Assembly (NCBI GenBank): GCA_033391075.1
Contig: JAWPMV010000001.1
Span: 7,502,001-7,566,000 of the forward strand
Direction of reading: 5' to 3'
Source of the DNA: Bacteroidia bacterium
GTDB lineage: Bacteria > Bacteroidota > Bacteroidia > J057
Length of the DNA: 64,000 nt
Below, one piece after another: positions 43,271 to 52,160 of the stretch. How positions within the stretch are numbered: the stretch's first letter is position 1; every line of letters begins with the position of its first letter. The position numbers and the translations under genes were made by a program. Under the pieces are notes generated by a model that did not search any database, was not told the DNA's origin, and saw nothing but the letters and a program-made list of their open reading frames with translations.

Positions 43271-44629
43271 ATGGAATCTCCGGAAATACTCAAGAATATA
43301 ATACGTAGGGAAAGATTGGCCCGAAAATCGGCTGAGCAGATCATAGAGCAAAAAGCCCTTGAGATTTTTTTGGCCAATGAAGAACTCAAGGCACTCAATC
43401 AGTCTCTGGAGGAAAAGGTCATGGTCCGAACCCAGGAAATTGAAGCTTCATATCAAGCCCTGCAAATGGCCAAGATTCAGGCAGAGCTGGCAACCAAAGC
43501 AAAGTCCGAATTTCTCTCAAATATGAGTCATGAGATTCGTACTCCTTTGAACGCTATTTTGGGCTTTACGGACCTGATTATTCAGCAAAATGAGGATGAT
43601 ACCACCGGAGAATTTGCCAGCACGATTAAATACGCTGCGGAAAACCTGATGAAGGTGATCAATGAAATTCTTGATTTTTCGAAAATTGAAGCCGGGAAGG
43701 TGACCTTCGAACAGATTGATTTTGATTTCAATAAATTGATCGATGGCTTGAAAAAGATTTTCGCTACGAGAGCAGAGGAGAAGTCCCTGGATTTTTCTAT
43801 TGAAGTAGATCCCTCTGTTCCCAATGTCTTGGTAGCAGATGGGACTAAGCTGAATCAAATTTTGATAAACCTGATTGGAAATGGCTTTAAGTTTACCGAG
43901 AAGGGGCATATCAAGGTTAAAGTAAGTTCAGAGCAAAACCTGGGCTTACCTCTGATGCTTCGTTTTGAGGTAGAAGACACCGGTATAGGGATTCCCAAGT
44001 CCAAGCAATTGGAGATTTTTTCAAATTTTACTCAGGCAAATAGTTCCACTACCCGGGTATATGGAGGTACCGGTCTGGGATTGAGCATTACCAAGAAGTT
44101 TATCGAACTGCAGGGGGGTAAAATATGGTTGGAAAGCGAAGAAAATAAAGGCTCTACCTTCTTCTTTGAGATTCCGGTAAAGGTGGGGAAACAGGATAAG
44201 CTGGTTGGGAAGAAGTCTATTCAGTTTGACAACAACTTATTTAAGGACATAAAAATTCTTGTAGTCGAGGATGTTGCGGTCAATAGAAAACTTATGCATC
44301 AGATCTTTCGGAGGAAAAATATCGAGGTTGATTTTGCAGTTGATGGAAAGGATGCGGTCAAATCACTTGCTGAGAAAGCATTTGACCTGGTTTTTATGGA
44401 CTTGCATATGCCGATCATGGATGGAAAGCAAGCGACGCAAATCATCCGAAATCCGGTTTCTCCTGTACTCAATCACGACATTCCTATCATTGCTTTGACA
44501 GCAGATGCTTTTGAGGATACAAAGACGGAAGTTCTGGAGGTCGGGATGGATGGCTTTTTGACCAAGCCGATTGATGTGGAGAAGCTTTATATGACTCTTT
44601 ATGATCTTTTCGTCCTGAATCAGGATTGA
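43271..44629 (+). CDS. Hybrid histidine kinase partner of H-NOX (HisKA-HATPase-REC)
   Basis: The 452-residue cytoplasmic protein has a coiled coil (about 15-80, LEEKVMVRTQEIEASYQALQ), HisKA with NMSHEIRTPLNAI (His87), HATPase_c with NLIGNGFKF, DTGIGIPK and GGTGLGLSI, and a C-terminal receiver with DLHMP (Asp377) and a KPID loop. There is no membrane segment and no other sensor, so the input most likely comes from the H-NOX protein encoded 3 bp upstream (the HnoX/HnoK arrangement). As a hybrid kinase it should pass phosphate to its own receiver and then an HPt protein or other regulator; none is encoded nearby. It converges on the ABC-F gene with a 3-bp gap. Confidence 0.95.
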   Translation: MESPEILKNIIRRERLARKSAEQIIEQKALEIFLANEELKALNQSLEEKVMVRTQEIEASYQALQMAKIQAELATKAKSEFLSNMSHEIRTPLNAILGFTDLIIQQNEDDTTGEFASTIKYAAENLMKVINEILDFSKIEAGKVTFEQIDFDFNKLIDGLKKIFATRAEEKSLDFSIEVDPSVPNVLVADGTKLNQILINLIGNGFKFTEKGHIKVKVSSEQNLGLPLMLRFEVEDTGIGIPKSKQLEIFSNFTQANSSTTRVYGGTGLGLSITKKFIELQGGKIWLESEENKGSTFFFEIPVKVGKQDKLVGKKSIQFDNNLFKDIKILVVEDVAVNRKLMHQIFRRKNIEVDFAVDGKDAVKSLAEKAFDLVFMDLHMPIMDGKQATQIIRNPVSPVLNHDIPIIALTADAFEDTKTEVLEVGMDGFLTKPIDVEKLYMTLYDLFVLNQD

Positions 44630-44632
44630 TTA

Positions 44633-46522
44633 TCAGGCAGATTCGATGATCTCCATCAGCTCCAGCCAGCGATCTGATTTTGTATCAAGATCTGCATTGA
44701 GCTTTTCCAGTTCCTGGGAGAGTTCCGCCAATTTCTCAAAATCGCTACCGCCCGCATTCATCAATTGTGTGATCTCTGCTTTGCGAGATTCCATTTGATC
44801 GATATCTCCTTCCAGCTGTTCAAATTCCCTTTTTTCATTAAAGGAAAGCTTACGTTTGTTGTTATTCTTGGGCTTTTCCGAACTATTCTTTTCAACTTTT
44901 ATCGTCGCCTCTTCTTTTTCCGCATCCTGGATAGCTTTCCATTCCCGATATTGAGAATAGCTACCAGGATAATCTTTAATCTGCCCTTCTCCCTGAAATA
45001 CAAAAACATGGTCCACCAGTCTATCCATAAAGAATCGATCATGGGTAACGACTAGTAGGCAGCCTTCAAAATTTTCCAGAAATTCTTCCAATCGCCTCAA
45101 GGTGATCAAATCAAGATCATTGGTGGGCTCATCCAGGATGAGGAAATTTGGATTGGTCATCAGGATACGCAGCAAGTGAAGCCGCCTCCTTTCTCCTCCG
45201 CTCAGGGTCTCAACAAAATTTGAGTGCATGGAGCGGGGAAAGAGAAAATGCTCCAGTAAAGTAGCCGCAGAAACGGTCTGACTTTTACTCAATTCTACCT
45301 GCTCTGCAGCTTCAGTAACTACCTCGATGACACGCTGATTATCCTTAAAAGCAAATCCGCTTTGCTTGTAATATCCATAAACAATGGTATCGCCCAATCT
45401 GATTTTGCCCGAGTCTGCCGCTTCTTCTCCCGTGATCATACGGAGGAAGGTGGTTTTTCCGACTCCATTGGGACCAATGATGCCTATTCTATCTCTTCGG
45501 GCAAAGGTATAGGTGAAATTGTCCAGGATATTGAGCTCTCCGTAATTCTTGCGCAGATTTTTGATCTCCAATACTTTTCCGCCGATTCGTCTTCCCTTTA
45601 CTTGCAGCTTTACATCCTGATTGGGAGCTCGATATTTGGTTTTTTCTCCCAAATCAAGGGCAGCACTTATGCGAGATTTTGATTTGGAAGTTCTGGCCTT
45701 TGGAGAACGGCTGAGCCACTCAAGTTCTGTTTTGAAGAGACTTTTCGCCTTCTCAGTCTCAGATAATTTCAGAGAATCTCGTTCTGCTTTCTTTTCCAGG
45801 AAGTAGGCATAATCCCCTTTATAAGAATACAATTGTCCCTGATCCAGCTCAACAATCTCATTGGTGATGCTATCGAGGAAATAACGGTCGTGAGTCACCA
45901 GAAATAGACTTTGCTTACTGGTCGAGAGAAATTGCTCCAGCCATTCGATACTTTCGAGGTCAAGGTGGTTGGTGGGCTCATCCATGATCATGAGGTGAGG
46001 GTCTCCCATTAGGGCCTGAGCCAGAGCTACTCGCTTTCTTTGTCCACCTGAAAGTTCGGATATGTAGGTATCGAGGAAATTTACTTCCAGTTTCCCCAGA
46101 ATCTGCTTGATCTTTACTTCATAATCCCAGGCATTGAGGGCATCGATTTCTGCCATGACTTTACTCAAGGCTTCTTGTTGCGCTTCATCCTGAATATCTG
46201 CATTGAGCAACTTCTCATATTGCTCAATGAGTTTTAGTTCCGGTAAGTCAGCGGAAAAAACACATTCAGCTACAGTAAGGTGTTCGGGTAGATCTGGTTC
46301 CTGGGGTAAAAAGGCTACTCGTATCCCTTTCCTCACACTCACCTTACCTGAATCTGGCGCTTCCAGTCCCGCAACAATTTTCAGGAGCGTTGATTTACCA
46401 CTTCCATTGACTCCAATCAGGGCGATTTTCTGGCCCTGGGCAATCCCAAAACTCAAATCCTCAAATAAGAATTTATCCCCAAAGGATTTCGAAACTTGCT
46501 CTATGGAAAGGTAATTGATCAT
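44633..46522 (-). CDS. ABC-F family ATPase (Uup-like)
   Basis: The 629-residue soluble protein has two ATP-binding cassettes, GVNGSGKST (37-45) with LSGGQRKRVALAQALM, and GPNGVGKTT with LSGGERRRLHLLRILM; both have Walker B aspartates (LMIMDEPTNHLDLES, FLILDEPTNDLDL). It has no membrane part. The linker between the cassettes and the C-terminal coiled coil (about 560-629, Glu/Lys rich) are as in Uup/EttA-type ABC-F translation factors, which act on the ribosome. Resistance subtypes cannot be excluded but are less likely. The gene is preceded by a repeat element and a candidate RNA gene on the same strand. Confidence 0.93.
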   Translation of the reverse strand: MINYLSIEQVSKSFGDKFLFEDLSFGIAQGQKIALIGVNGSGKSTLLKIVAGLEAPDSGKVSVRKGIRVAFLPQEPDLPEHLTVAECVFSADLPELKLIEQYEKLLNADIQDEAQQEALSKVMAEIDALNAWDYEVKIKQILGKLEVNFLDTYISELSGGQRKRVALAQALMGDPHLMIMDEPTNHLDLESIEWLEQFLSTSKQSLFLVTHDRYFLDSITNEIVELDQGQLYSYKGDYAYFLEKKAERDSLKLSETEKAKSLFKTELEWLSRSPKARTSKSKSRISAALDLGEKTKYRAPNQDVKLQVKGRRIGGKVLEIKNLRKNYGELNILDNFTYTFARRDRIGIIGPNGVGKTTFLRMITGEEAADSGKIRLGDTIVYGYYKQSGFAFKDNQRVIEVVTEAAEQVELSKSQTVSAATLLEHFLFPRSMHSNFVETLSGGERRRLHLLRILMTNPNFLILDEPTNDLDLITLRRLEEFLENFEGCLLVVTHDRFFMDRLVDHVFVFQGEGQIKDYPGSYSQYREWKAIQDAEKEEATIKVEKNSSEKPKNNNKRKLSFNEKREFEQLEGDIDQMESRKAEITQLMNAGGSDFEKLAELSQELEKLNADLDTKSDRWLELMEIIESA

Positions 46523-46562
46523 AGGTAGGTAATTCAGGCGCTAAGTTAGGGAAAGATTGGGA

Positions 46563-46717
46563 GTGTTAAGGCGTTAGCGTGTTTGGGTGTTTGGGTGTTA
46601 GAGTGTTAGTGTTTTAGAGAGGGTGTGTTCAGGTGTTCTCGTGTTCTGGTATTCTTGTTGGAGAATTGGATTCTCTACTTTACCCTAACACACTAGAACC
46701 CTAAGCCCCTAACACAT
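46563..46717. repeat. Composite GTGTTAG/GTGTTC inverted repeat (copy 3)
   Basis: The left side is a long run of GTGTT units (GTGTTAAGGCGTTAGCG, GTGTTTGGGTGTTTGGG, GTGTTAGAGTGTTAG, then GTGTTCAGGTGTTCTC), the right side CCCTAACACACTAG and CCCTAAGCCCCTAACAC, around a core with ATTCTCTAC as in copy 1. It is the longest member and joins both unit types. It lies between the ABC-F start and the RNA gene's terminator. Confidence 0.65.
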
Positions 46718-46746
46718 AAAAAAAGGCCGATGAATACTCATCGACC
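46718..46746 (-). terminator. Terminator of the candidate RNA gene
   Basis: On the minus strand GGTCGATGA/TCATCGGCC (one mismatch) with a 4-base loop, followed by seven T. Confidence 0.85.
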
Positions 46747-47032
46747 TTCTGGTTTTTGGTAAGTTCTAACGATAGGTTTTTTCCTTGATGTGTCCTGCTA
46801 AATCCCCATTGAATAGCAGACTCTGACACATTCCCCGAATATTATTATGGTGTTTTAGCTACAAAGGTTACCATTGAACGGGGGGTTTAGACCGCAAATA
46901 AGAATGAGCGCTTTCAGGTCAGGTTTGAATAAGAACGAGTCATCTCGTCTTATCAGATTTGCTGTCGGTGTCAATACAGCAGGTCGTGAATGCTTGGGGA
47001 GTCGATCTTGCTTAGAACAAGCAATTGTAAAC
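46718..47032 (-). ncRNA. Candidate non-coding RNA gene of unknown class
   Basis: This stretch lies between two minus-strand terminators and has no ORF on that strand. Read 5' to 3' on the minus strand it can fold: a 6-bp hairpin (TTGCTT/AAGCAA, about 47020), GCTGT/ACAGC (about 46980-46961), an 11-bp stem GATAAGACGAG/CTCGTTCTTATT with one bulge (46954-46927), and a double stem ATGTGTC/GACACAT with inner CTGCTA/TAGCAG (46832-46788), plus the terminator hairpin. The 5' end is uncertain; TTTG and TATAAC boxes 19 bp apart (47063-47033) are a poor promoter match. It does not show the hallmark sequences of tmRNA, RNase P RNA or SRP RNA. A leader for the downstream ABC-F gene is an alternative. Confidence 0.5.
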
Positions 47033-47179
47033 AGGTTATAGTGTTTGTGATCGTTATTACAAAGGAAAGCCAGAGCGATGGGAAATTCAATCTGTTATTC
47101 AAATATTATTAACATTCAAAATATTTGGTTTATTGCGAAATATCGTATTGATTCCCTGCGATTCAGGCAGATATAGCGT

Positions 47180-47223
47180 AAAAAAGTGACGAAGGCGGGC
47201 CTTGTCTTACAAGGCCCGCCTTC
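47180..47223 (-). terminator. Terminator of the amidohydrolase operon
   Basis: A perfect 15-bp stem (GAAGGCGGGCCTTGT/ACAAGGCCCGCCTTC) with a 3-base loop; on the minus strand GTCAC then six T follow. It starts 18 bp after the last amidohydrolase stop. Confidence 0.9.
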
Positions 47224-47241
47224 TGTAAGGTTTCAGAATAA

Positions 47242-48549
47242 TTATTTCTTTGTACCTGGGTCTCTTTCAAGGAATTCATCATATAGCCTGATTTGGCGGC
47301 TATCGATAGGAATATTCCATCCCTCGATGAAGAGGTGAGATATTGTCGTTTTTGTCTCAAAAGGATCTCCATCTGATACAAAGAGGGTAGCACTCTTACC
47401 AACTTCAATGGAACCTAATTGCTCGGAAACGCCAAAGATCTCAGCAGGAATTATAGTTACTGCTTTGAGCGCTTCTTCGGTACCCATTCCATAAGCTGCA
47501 GCAAAACCCGCATTGAAAGGGAGGTTACGAACGTTCTCCGAATCATCGGTACGGATAGCCACTTTCACTCCGGCTTTCTGCATGAGTCCCGCATTTGCAT
47601 ATGCTTTGTCATATCTATCAGAAGAACGGCGTGGAGTCTGAAGTACAGGACCTGTGATTACCGGGATTTTGGACTCTGCCAATTTTTCGGCTACTCTCCA
47701 TCCTTCAGCAACTCCGGTAAAGATGGCATCTACTCCTTTATCCGTACACCAGCTAATGGCAGAAAGAATATCTGAGGCAGAATTTACTTCGATCAGCAAT
47801 TTGGCTTCTCCTTTTACAACAGGAACTAAAGCTTCCATTTCCGGATAATAAGCAGGCTCTTCAGCTTTGCCGGCTTTATGTGCATCTGCAACTTCAGCAA
47901 ATGCCTTGGCCTGATCCCAGACTTCATTTAGCTTTTTGAGCTTTTTATCGAGATCTTTTTTCATGTCCTCTTCACTTCTCCTGTCAAAACGACTTCTGCG
48001 ACCCGTTGCAGGGAAGAGAAGGCGTACCGCTTTGAAGCCGGCATACATTTGCTTTGGCGTATATCCATGAAGATTGATAAGAGCTGCTGTACCGGGAAAA
48101 ATCCCACCTGTTGGCTGAGCCAAAACAGTTGTAACTCCATTTACACGGGTAACCGGAATAGCTACTGCATTAGGATTCACAGCCGTCAGTGCCTGCATAT
48201 GTGGATTAAGATCTCCTACTTCTCGGAAGTCATTGGTCAAAGAGATAGAACTAATTTCCGATAGACCCAGGGTAGTACCACCATCGATCATACCTGGATA
48301 AATATGCTTTCCACTGCAATCAATCTCTTCAGCTCCTGCAGGAATTGAAACAGAAGCACCCATAGCAGTGATCTTTCCATCCTGAATAATAAGGGTTCCC
48401 GTTTGCGTACCATTGGTAACTGTATGAATGGTGGCATTCTTAAGGGCGAACGTTCCATTCTTCCCTTTGCTCATCTGAGCCTGCAGACCTCCCATGCCGA
48501 GCATGAGCAGACTGCAAAGAAGGATATATGTATATGATATTTTTCTCAT
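47242..48549 (-). CDS. Secreted amidohydrolase-family protein, metal-binding HxH absent
   Basis: The 435-residue product has a signal peptide (cut near residue 24) and the overall amidohydrolase sequence pattern: ATIHTVTNGTQTGTLIIQDG (small N-terminal beta domain), IYPGMIDGGTTLG where the enzyme family has GxIDxHxH, and the late VAIRTDDSEN and LGSIEVGKSATLFVSDGDPF motifs. The HxH pair is replaced by GGTT, so the first two metal ligands are missing; the late Asp (TDD) is kept. It is therefore probably not a normal metal hydrolase. It is the last gene of a three-gene operon (16 bp after the previous stop) and is followed by a strong terminator. Confidence 0.85.
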   Translation of the reverse strand: MRKISYTYILLCSLLMLGMGGLQAQMSKGKNGTFALKNATIHTVTNGTQTGTLIIQDGKITAMGASVSIPAGAEEIDCSGKHIYPGMIDGGTTLGLSEISSISLTNDFREVGDLNPHMQALTAVNPNAVAIPVTRVNGVTTVLAQPTGGIFPGTAALINLHGYTPKQMYAGFKAVRLLFPATGRRSRFDRRSEEDMKKDLDKKLKKLNEVWDQAKAFAEVADAHKAGKAEEPAYYPEMEALVPVVKGEAKLLIEVNSASDILSAISWCTDKGVDAIFTGVAEGWRVAEKLAESKIPVITGPVLQTPRRSSDRYDKAYANAGLMQKAGVKVAIRTDDSENVRNLPFNAGFAAAYGMGTEEALKAVTIIPAEIFGVSEQLGSIEVGKSATLFVSDGDPFETKTTISHLFIEGWNIPIDSRQIRLYDEFLERDPGTKK

Positions 48550-48565
48550 GATTTCTTCTGACTGA

Positions 48566-49900
48566 TTATTTATTCACCATAGTTGAACCTTCCATACAGG
48601 CATCACGATCTCTTTCAAAATATAGGATCGGCATAACCTTTTCTTCTGGATTGACAGAAAGACGCATGTCATCCGCATCTTTGTTGATGTCAAATCTGAT
48701 TACTCCATCTACAATGGTTTTTTGTGGAATGGCATAGATAGAAAGCGGATGGTTCTTGAAAATAGCGATATCTCCATCTTTTCCTTTTTCGATAGATCCA
48801 ACACGACTGTCAATACCCAATTGAATTGCGGGATTGATCGTAATCAGTTTGAGGGCCTCATTATCTGTCAGGTTTCCATAACGCTGAGTTTTGGCAGCTT
48901 CATGATACAGATGGCGAATCAATTCTCCTGAGTCAGAGTTGATAGAAGTTACTACACCATTTTTTGTCAAAATAGCAGCATTGTATGCAGTTGAGTAGTA
49001 TACCTCAAACTTGTAGGCCCACCAGTCTGCAAATACAGAGGCATGTGCCCCAAACTCTGCCAATTCAGGAGCTACTTTGAATCCTTCATTGGTATGTTGG
49101 TAGGTGATGTTGTTTACCCCAAAGTCTTTGAGCACATTCATCAACATCAAAATCTCATCAGCCCTATAACTATGGCAGTGGATGAGAATTTTTCCGTCAA
49201 GGATGTCAGCCATTGTTTGGAGGCGAAGAGAATATTCAGGAGCATCCATTTCAGGATTGGCTTCATACTTTTTCCAGGCCGCCTTGTATTGCTGAGCTTT
49301 GGCAAAAGCCTGGCGAATTACCTGCTCAACTCCCATACGTGAACTTGGATTTACACCACTTCTCTCTCCATGACTTCTCATGGGATTTTCTCCCAGCGCA
49401 AATTTGATGGTTCTGGGGGCTCCTTCCATGCGAACATTGTCAGGATCCATCTCACCCCAGCGGTGCTTGATCGTTTCGCATTGTCCTCCGATAGCATTGG
49501 CAGAACCGTGCATGGCATGAGAAGCGGTAACTCCACCTGCCAGCGCTCTGTACAGGCTAATGCTGGTTGGTTCTACTGCATCTTCTGTAGACACTTCGGG
49601 TGTGATAGGATTAGAGCCTTCATTGACGGCACTCAATCCTGCATGGGAATGTGCATCAATGATTCCTGGCATTACATACATGCCAGTAGCATCGACCGTT
49701 TCAACTCCCTTGGGAGCTCTCAGGTTTTTTCCAATACGATTGATCTTTCCATCTCTGATCAGGACATCCGTATTTTCCAGATCCCCTCCTGTGATGGTGA
49801 TAACCGTTCCGTTCTTTATAAGTAAGCTTCCTTTCTTTGGTTGAGCCTGAAGACTCACAGCCATGAGAAAGCAAAGGGCAAATATTATATGCTTATACAT
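48566..49900 (-). CDS. Secreted amidohydrolase with intact metal site
   Basis: The 444-residue product has a signal peptide (cut near residue 19) and an amidohydrolase domain with a good first metal motif: MPGIIDAHSHAGLS (HxH), later ILIHCHSYRADEI, YQHTNEGF, and SINSDSGELIRHLYHEAAK with the catalytic Asp. The final part, IEKGKDGDIAIFKNHPLS, is typical of imidazolonepropionase/dihydroorotase-like enzymes. The substrate is unknown; peptides or cyclic amides are possibilities. Of the three amidohydrolase-family proteins in this operon it is the only one with a complete set of motifs, so it probably supplies the chemistry. It is the middle gene, 29 bp from the upstream and 16 bp from the downstream neighbour. 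Confidence 0.9.
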   Translation of the reverse strand: MYKHIIFALCFLMAVSLQAQPKKGSLLIKNGTVITITGGDLENTDVLIRDGKINRIGKNLRAPKGVETVDATGMYVMPGIIDAHSHAGLSAVNEGSNPITPEVSTEDAVEPTSISLYRALAGGVTASHAMHGSANAIGGQCETIKHRWGEMDPDNVRMEGAPRTIKFALGENPMRSHGERSGVNPSSRMGVEQVIRQAFAKAQQYKAAWKKYEANPEMDAPEYSLRLQTMADILDGKILIHCHSYRADEILMLMNVLKDFGVNNITYQHTNEGFKVAPELAEFGAHASVFADWWAYKFEVYYSTAYNAAILTKNGVVTSINSDSGELIRHLYHEAAKTQRYGNLTDNEALKLITINPAIQLGIDSRVGSIEKGKDGDIAIFKNHPLSIYAIPQKTIVDGVIRFDINKDADDMRLSVNPEEKVMPILYFERDRDACMEGSTMVNK

Positions 49901-49929
49901 GATTTTCTTTTTTGTTTAGCTAAATGAGT

Positions 49930-51657
49930 TTATTCAGGCGTGGAAGTTCTTTCCCCTTTGATCGGAAAGGAGCCAAATGATCCCACTTCCATATCTCCTT
50001 CAAAGCTTTCGCCATCCAATACTACAGATATTTCAATGGTGATGTTTTGCCCACCTCCATCAATGCTCATGCTAAAGCTGAGGTCATTTCCGTCCAGGAT
50101 GACATTGTCCAAATCCTGTACTTCTCCAGGCCCCTGGTCACTTTCAAGTGTTCCAACAATGCTTCCATTTTCTTCTGTGAAAGTAATGGTACCTGTTCCG
50201 CTTTGACCGGGAGTTTCTGCTTCAAAGCTCCATTCTCCAAGTACAGCAGCCATATTGCTTTCCCCACTAGGTTCAGCACCTCCTTTAGACTTTTTCTTCT
50301 TTTTGGCCTTAGCTTCATATTTGTACATGCTACCATCAACAAAGACATAGCGAACCTGTGATTTCTCATTGAAATAAGGCATATCCGAAACAACCAAATT
50401 GGCCATTTTTCCCTTTTCAACAGTTCCCATGACAGAAGATAGTCCCAGCAGTTCTGCCGGTCCGGTTGTCAAGGCAGCCAAAGCGGCATCTTCGCTCAGT
50501 CCATGCTCGATCATGGTTCGAAGGTTACTTTTTATATCCTTTCCGCTTACTTCCAGGTTTGAAAGCCCAAAGGTGATTCCTGCTTCCTGAAACATAGCTG
50601 CCTGAGCTGCATATTTTTTATACCATTCAGCTTTTCGGGCTTCAAGAGCTTCAACCTCTTTTTCACCCATAGTCATCTCTTTGCCTTCTTCCTTATCTTC
50701 CTTCTTTGCTTCTGGCTTTTTGGGCAGGTCGGTGGAAAGAAAAACAGTGGTTCCACTGCTCTTGATTTTGTCAATCAGTTCCCAACCCTCTTTCAGTTCA
50801 ACCAGGGTCAAATTGAAGCCCAGTTCTTTTTGCAGTTTGAGGGCACGGAAGGCAGTTGAAAGATTTTGTGTGTGGAAAAAGATGTTTTGCTTTTTATCAA
50901 TGCTGGGATAAAAGGCAGTCAATACGCGGTCATTGTTTGGACGAGCTTTGCCGATGGGATTGCTGGTATATTTTTCGGCATGCGATTTACTGAGCTCTGC
51001 ATTTCTGTAGAGGTCTCTGAATTTCGCCATAACTCCAATGACGGTTCCCGGATAAACTCCCCTGTTTCCCTGTAAGGTGCTAAACAAAGAGGTGTTTTCC
51101 ATGAAGATCATATCATCAGCACTTTTGCCATCCAACAAGATGACGGCTCCCTGACCCGGAAGCGGGTTTCCATGGGGTACTGTATGAGAAGCTGTAAATC
51201 CCAAAGCTCTCATCGCAGAAATAGATTTGTCATCTGCCTTGAGCAATTCCTTCACACTTCTCTCAGGCATAATTCCCGCGATATTATTCGGGGGATTTCC
51301 CGGTACTTCTACGCGTGGACGATTTCTGTCTGCTTTGGGTTTAGGTACTCCCGTATGCGAAACACCTTCAATAAATCCGGCATAGACATACATAGAGTCA
51401 GCCTTGATGCGCTGTGCATCTGCAGGGATGGATACATTGGTCCCTACTGCCATAATAAGACCGTCCTTGATTACTACAGTCCCCATGCCCAGGCTTTTGC
51501 CGGGTGCTTGCATGATATTTACATTGGTGAGGGCGTAGGTACGATTGACGGGTTTAAGATTGCCGCTACCTTGAGCAACAAGCTGCTGGACCGGTAACCC
51601 CAGAAATAGGCATAAGGCCAAACTGAGGAAACAGGTGCTACGTAGCAATAGTTTCAT
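49930..51657 (-). CDS. Secreted amidohydrolase-family protein, metal site lost, with C-terminal beta domain
   Basis: The 575-residue product has a signal peptide (cut near residue 28) and an amidohydrolase-like sequence in which the HxH becomes IEGVSHTG and the late catalytic Asp region reads GLSNLEVSG, so most metal ligands are absent; the end motif MGTVEKGKMANLVVSDMPYF is kept. A Lys-rich stretch (EAKAKKKKKSKGG) leads into a C-terminal beta-rich domain of about 120 residues (VLGEWSFEAETPGQSGTGTI, LSFSMSIDGGGQNITIEISV) that looks like a lipocalin/avidin-type sandwich. Probably a non-catalytic partner of the middle gene. It is the first gene of the three-gene operon and is divergent from nuoK. 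Confidence 0.85.
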   Translation of the reverse strand: MKLLLRSTCFLSLALCLFLGLPVQQLVAQGSGNLKPVNRTYALTNVNIMQAPGKSLGMGTVVIKDGLIMAVGTNVSIPADAQRIKADSMYVYAGFIEGVSHTGVPKPKADRNRPRVEVPGNPPNNIAGIMPERSVKELLKADDKSISAMRALGFTASHTVPHGNPLPGQGAVILLDGKSADDMIFMENTSLFSTLQGNRGVYPGTVIGVMAKFRDLYRNAELSKSHAEKYTSNPIGKARPNNDRVLTAFYPSIDKKQNIFFHTQNLSTAFRALKLQKELGFNLTLVELKEGWELIDKIKSSGTTVFLSTDLPKKPEAKKEDKEEGKEMTMGEKEVEALEARKAEWYKKYAAQAAMFQEAGITFGLSNLEVSGKDIKSNLRTMIEHGLSEDAALAALTTGPAELLGLSSVMGTVEKGKMANLVVSDMPYFNEKSQVRYVFVDGSMYKYEAKAKKKKKSKGGAEPSGESNMAAVLGEWSFEAETPGQSGTGTITFTEENGSIVGTLESDQGPGEVQDLDNVILDGNDLSFSMSIDGGGQNITIEISVVLDGESFEGDMEVGSFGSFPIKGERTSTPE

Positions 51658-51828
51658 ACACTTTGATAGTTTTTGTGGTCAATTCGAATTAGATATAGAC
51701 TATAATAGATAGAATATAGATTAGCTATCCTCAGAAAATTAGTTAACACAATACGGGCTTACAAGGTTTAAGAGTAATCGGCAGTATTTTTTATGCATAA
51801 GCTCGTATATTGTCGGCAAATCAACACA
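51658..51828. other. Divergent intergenic region with TATAGA repeats
   Basis: Between the amidohydrolase operon and nuoK. It is AT-rich and contains several TATAGA/ATAGAT repeats (51690-51725). No convincing -33/-7 pair was found for either side. Nothing else is seen. Confidence 0.35.
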
Positions 51829-52134
51829 ATGCTTTCACTGCCTGCATTTTTGATAATAAGTATCCTGATATTCTCTCTGGGCATCTTTTTGGTCCTGAGT
51901 AGAAGGAATGCGATCATGGCACTCATGGGGGTTGAGCTTATCCTTAATGCTGCCAATATAAATTTCGTGGCTTTCGCCCAATATGATCGTATCGACCTGG
52001 ATGGGCAGATGGCTGCTTTATTTGTGATGGTGCTGGCTGCTGCCGAAGTTGCTGTAGCACTAGCGATCATTTTACAAGTGTATCGCAAGTATGGAAATAT
52101 TGACCTGGGAAAAATCAGCAAACTTAAAGGATAG
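51829..52134 (+). CDS. nuoK: NADH-quinone oxidoreductase subunit K
   Basis: From the ATG at 51829 the protein has 101 residues, the usual size; a frame to 51793 would add 12 residues not found in the family. It has three membrane segments and the conserved Glu positions: LMGVELILNAANINFVAF (TM2) and LAAAEVAVALAIILQVYR (TM3), both part of the proton path of complex I. It is the first gene of nuoKLM; nuoJ, normally just upstream, is missing, the upstream neighbour being divergent. MnhC/MrpC is similar, but the NuoL and NuoM neighbours favour NuoK. Confidence 0.93.
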   Translation: MLSLPAFLIISILIFSLGIFLVLSRRNAIMALMGVELILNAANINFVAFAQYDRIDLDGQMAALFVMVLAAAEVAVALAIILQVYRKYGNIDLGKISKLKG

Positions 52135-52160
52135 GTCCGCTTGAAGCAGGATTTTGCTCT

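Noticed and set aside
46563-46717. CRISPR array or telomere-like sequence, because of repeated CCCTAA/GTGTTA units
   Set aside because: Units are degenerate, unevenly spaced and without regular spacers, and the elements are short and placed in several gaps; no cas genes.
46718-47032. tmRNA, RNase P RNA or SRP RNA
   Set aside because: The hallmark sequences (tRNA-like ends and tag frame, the P4 core, the SRP Alu/GNRA domain) were not found on either strand.
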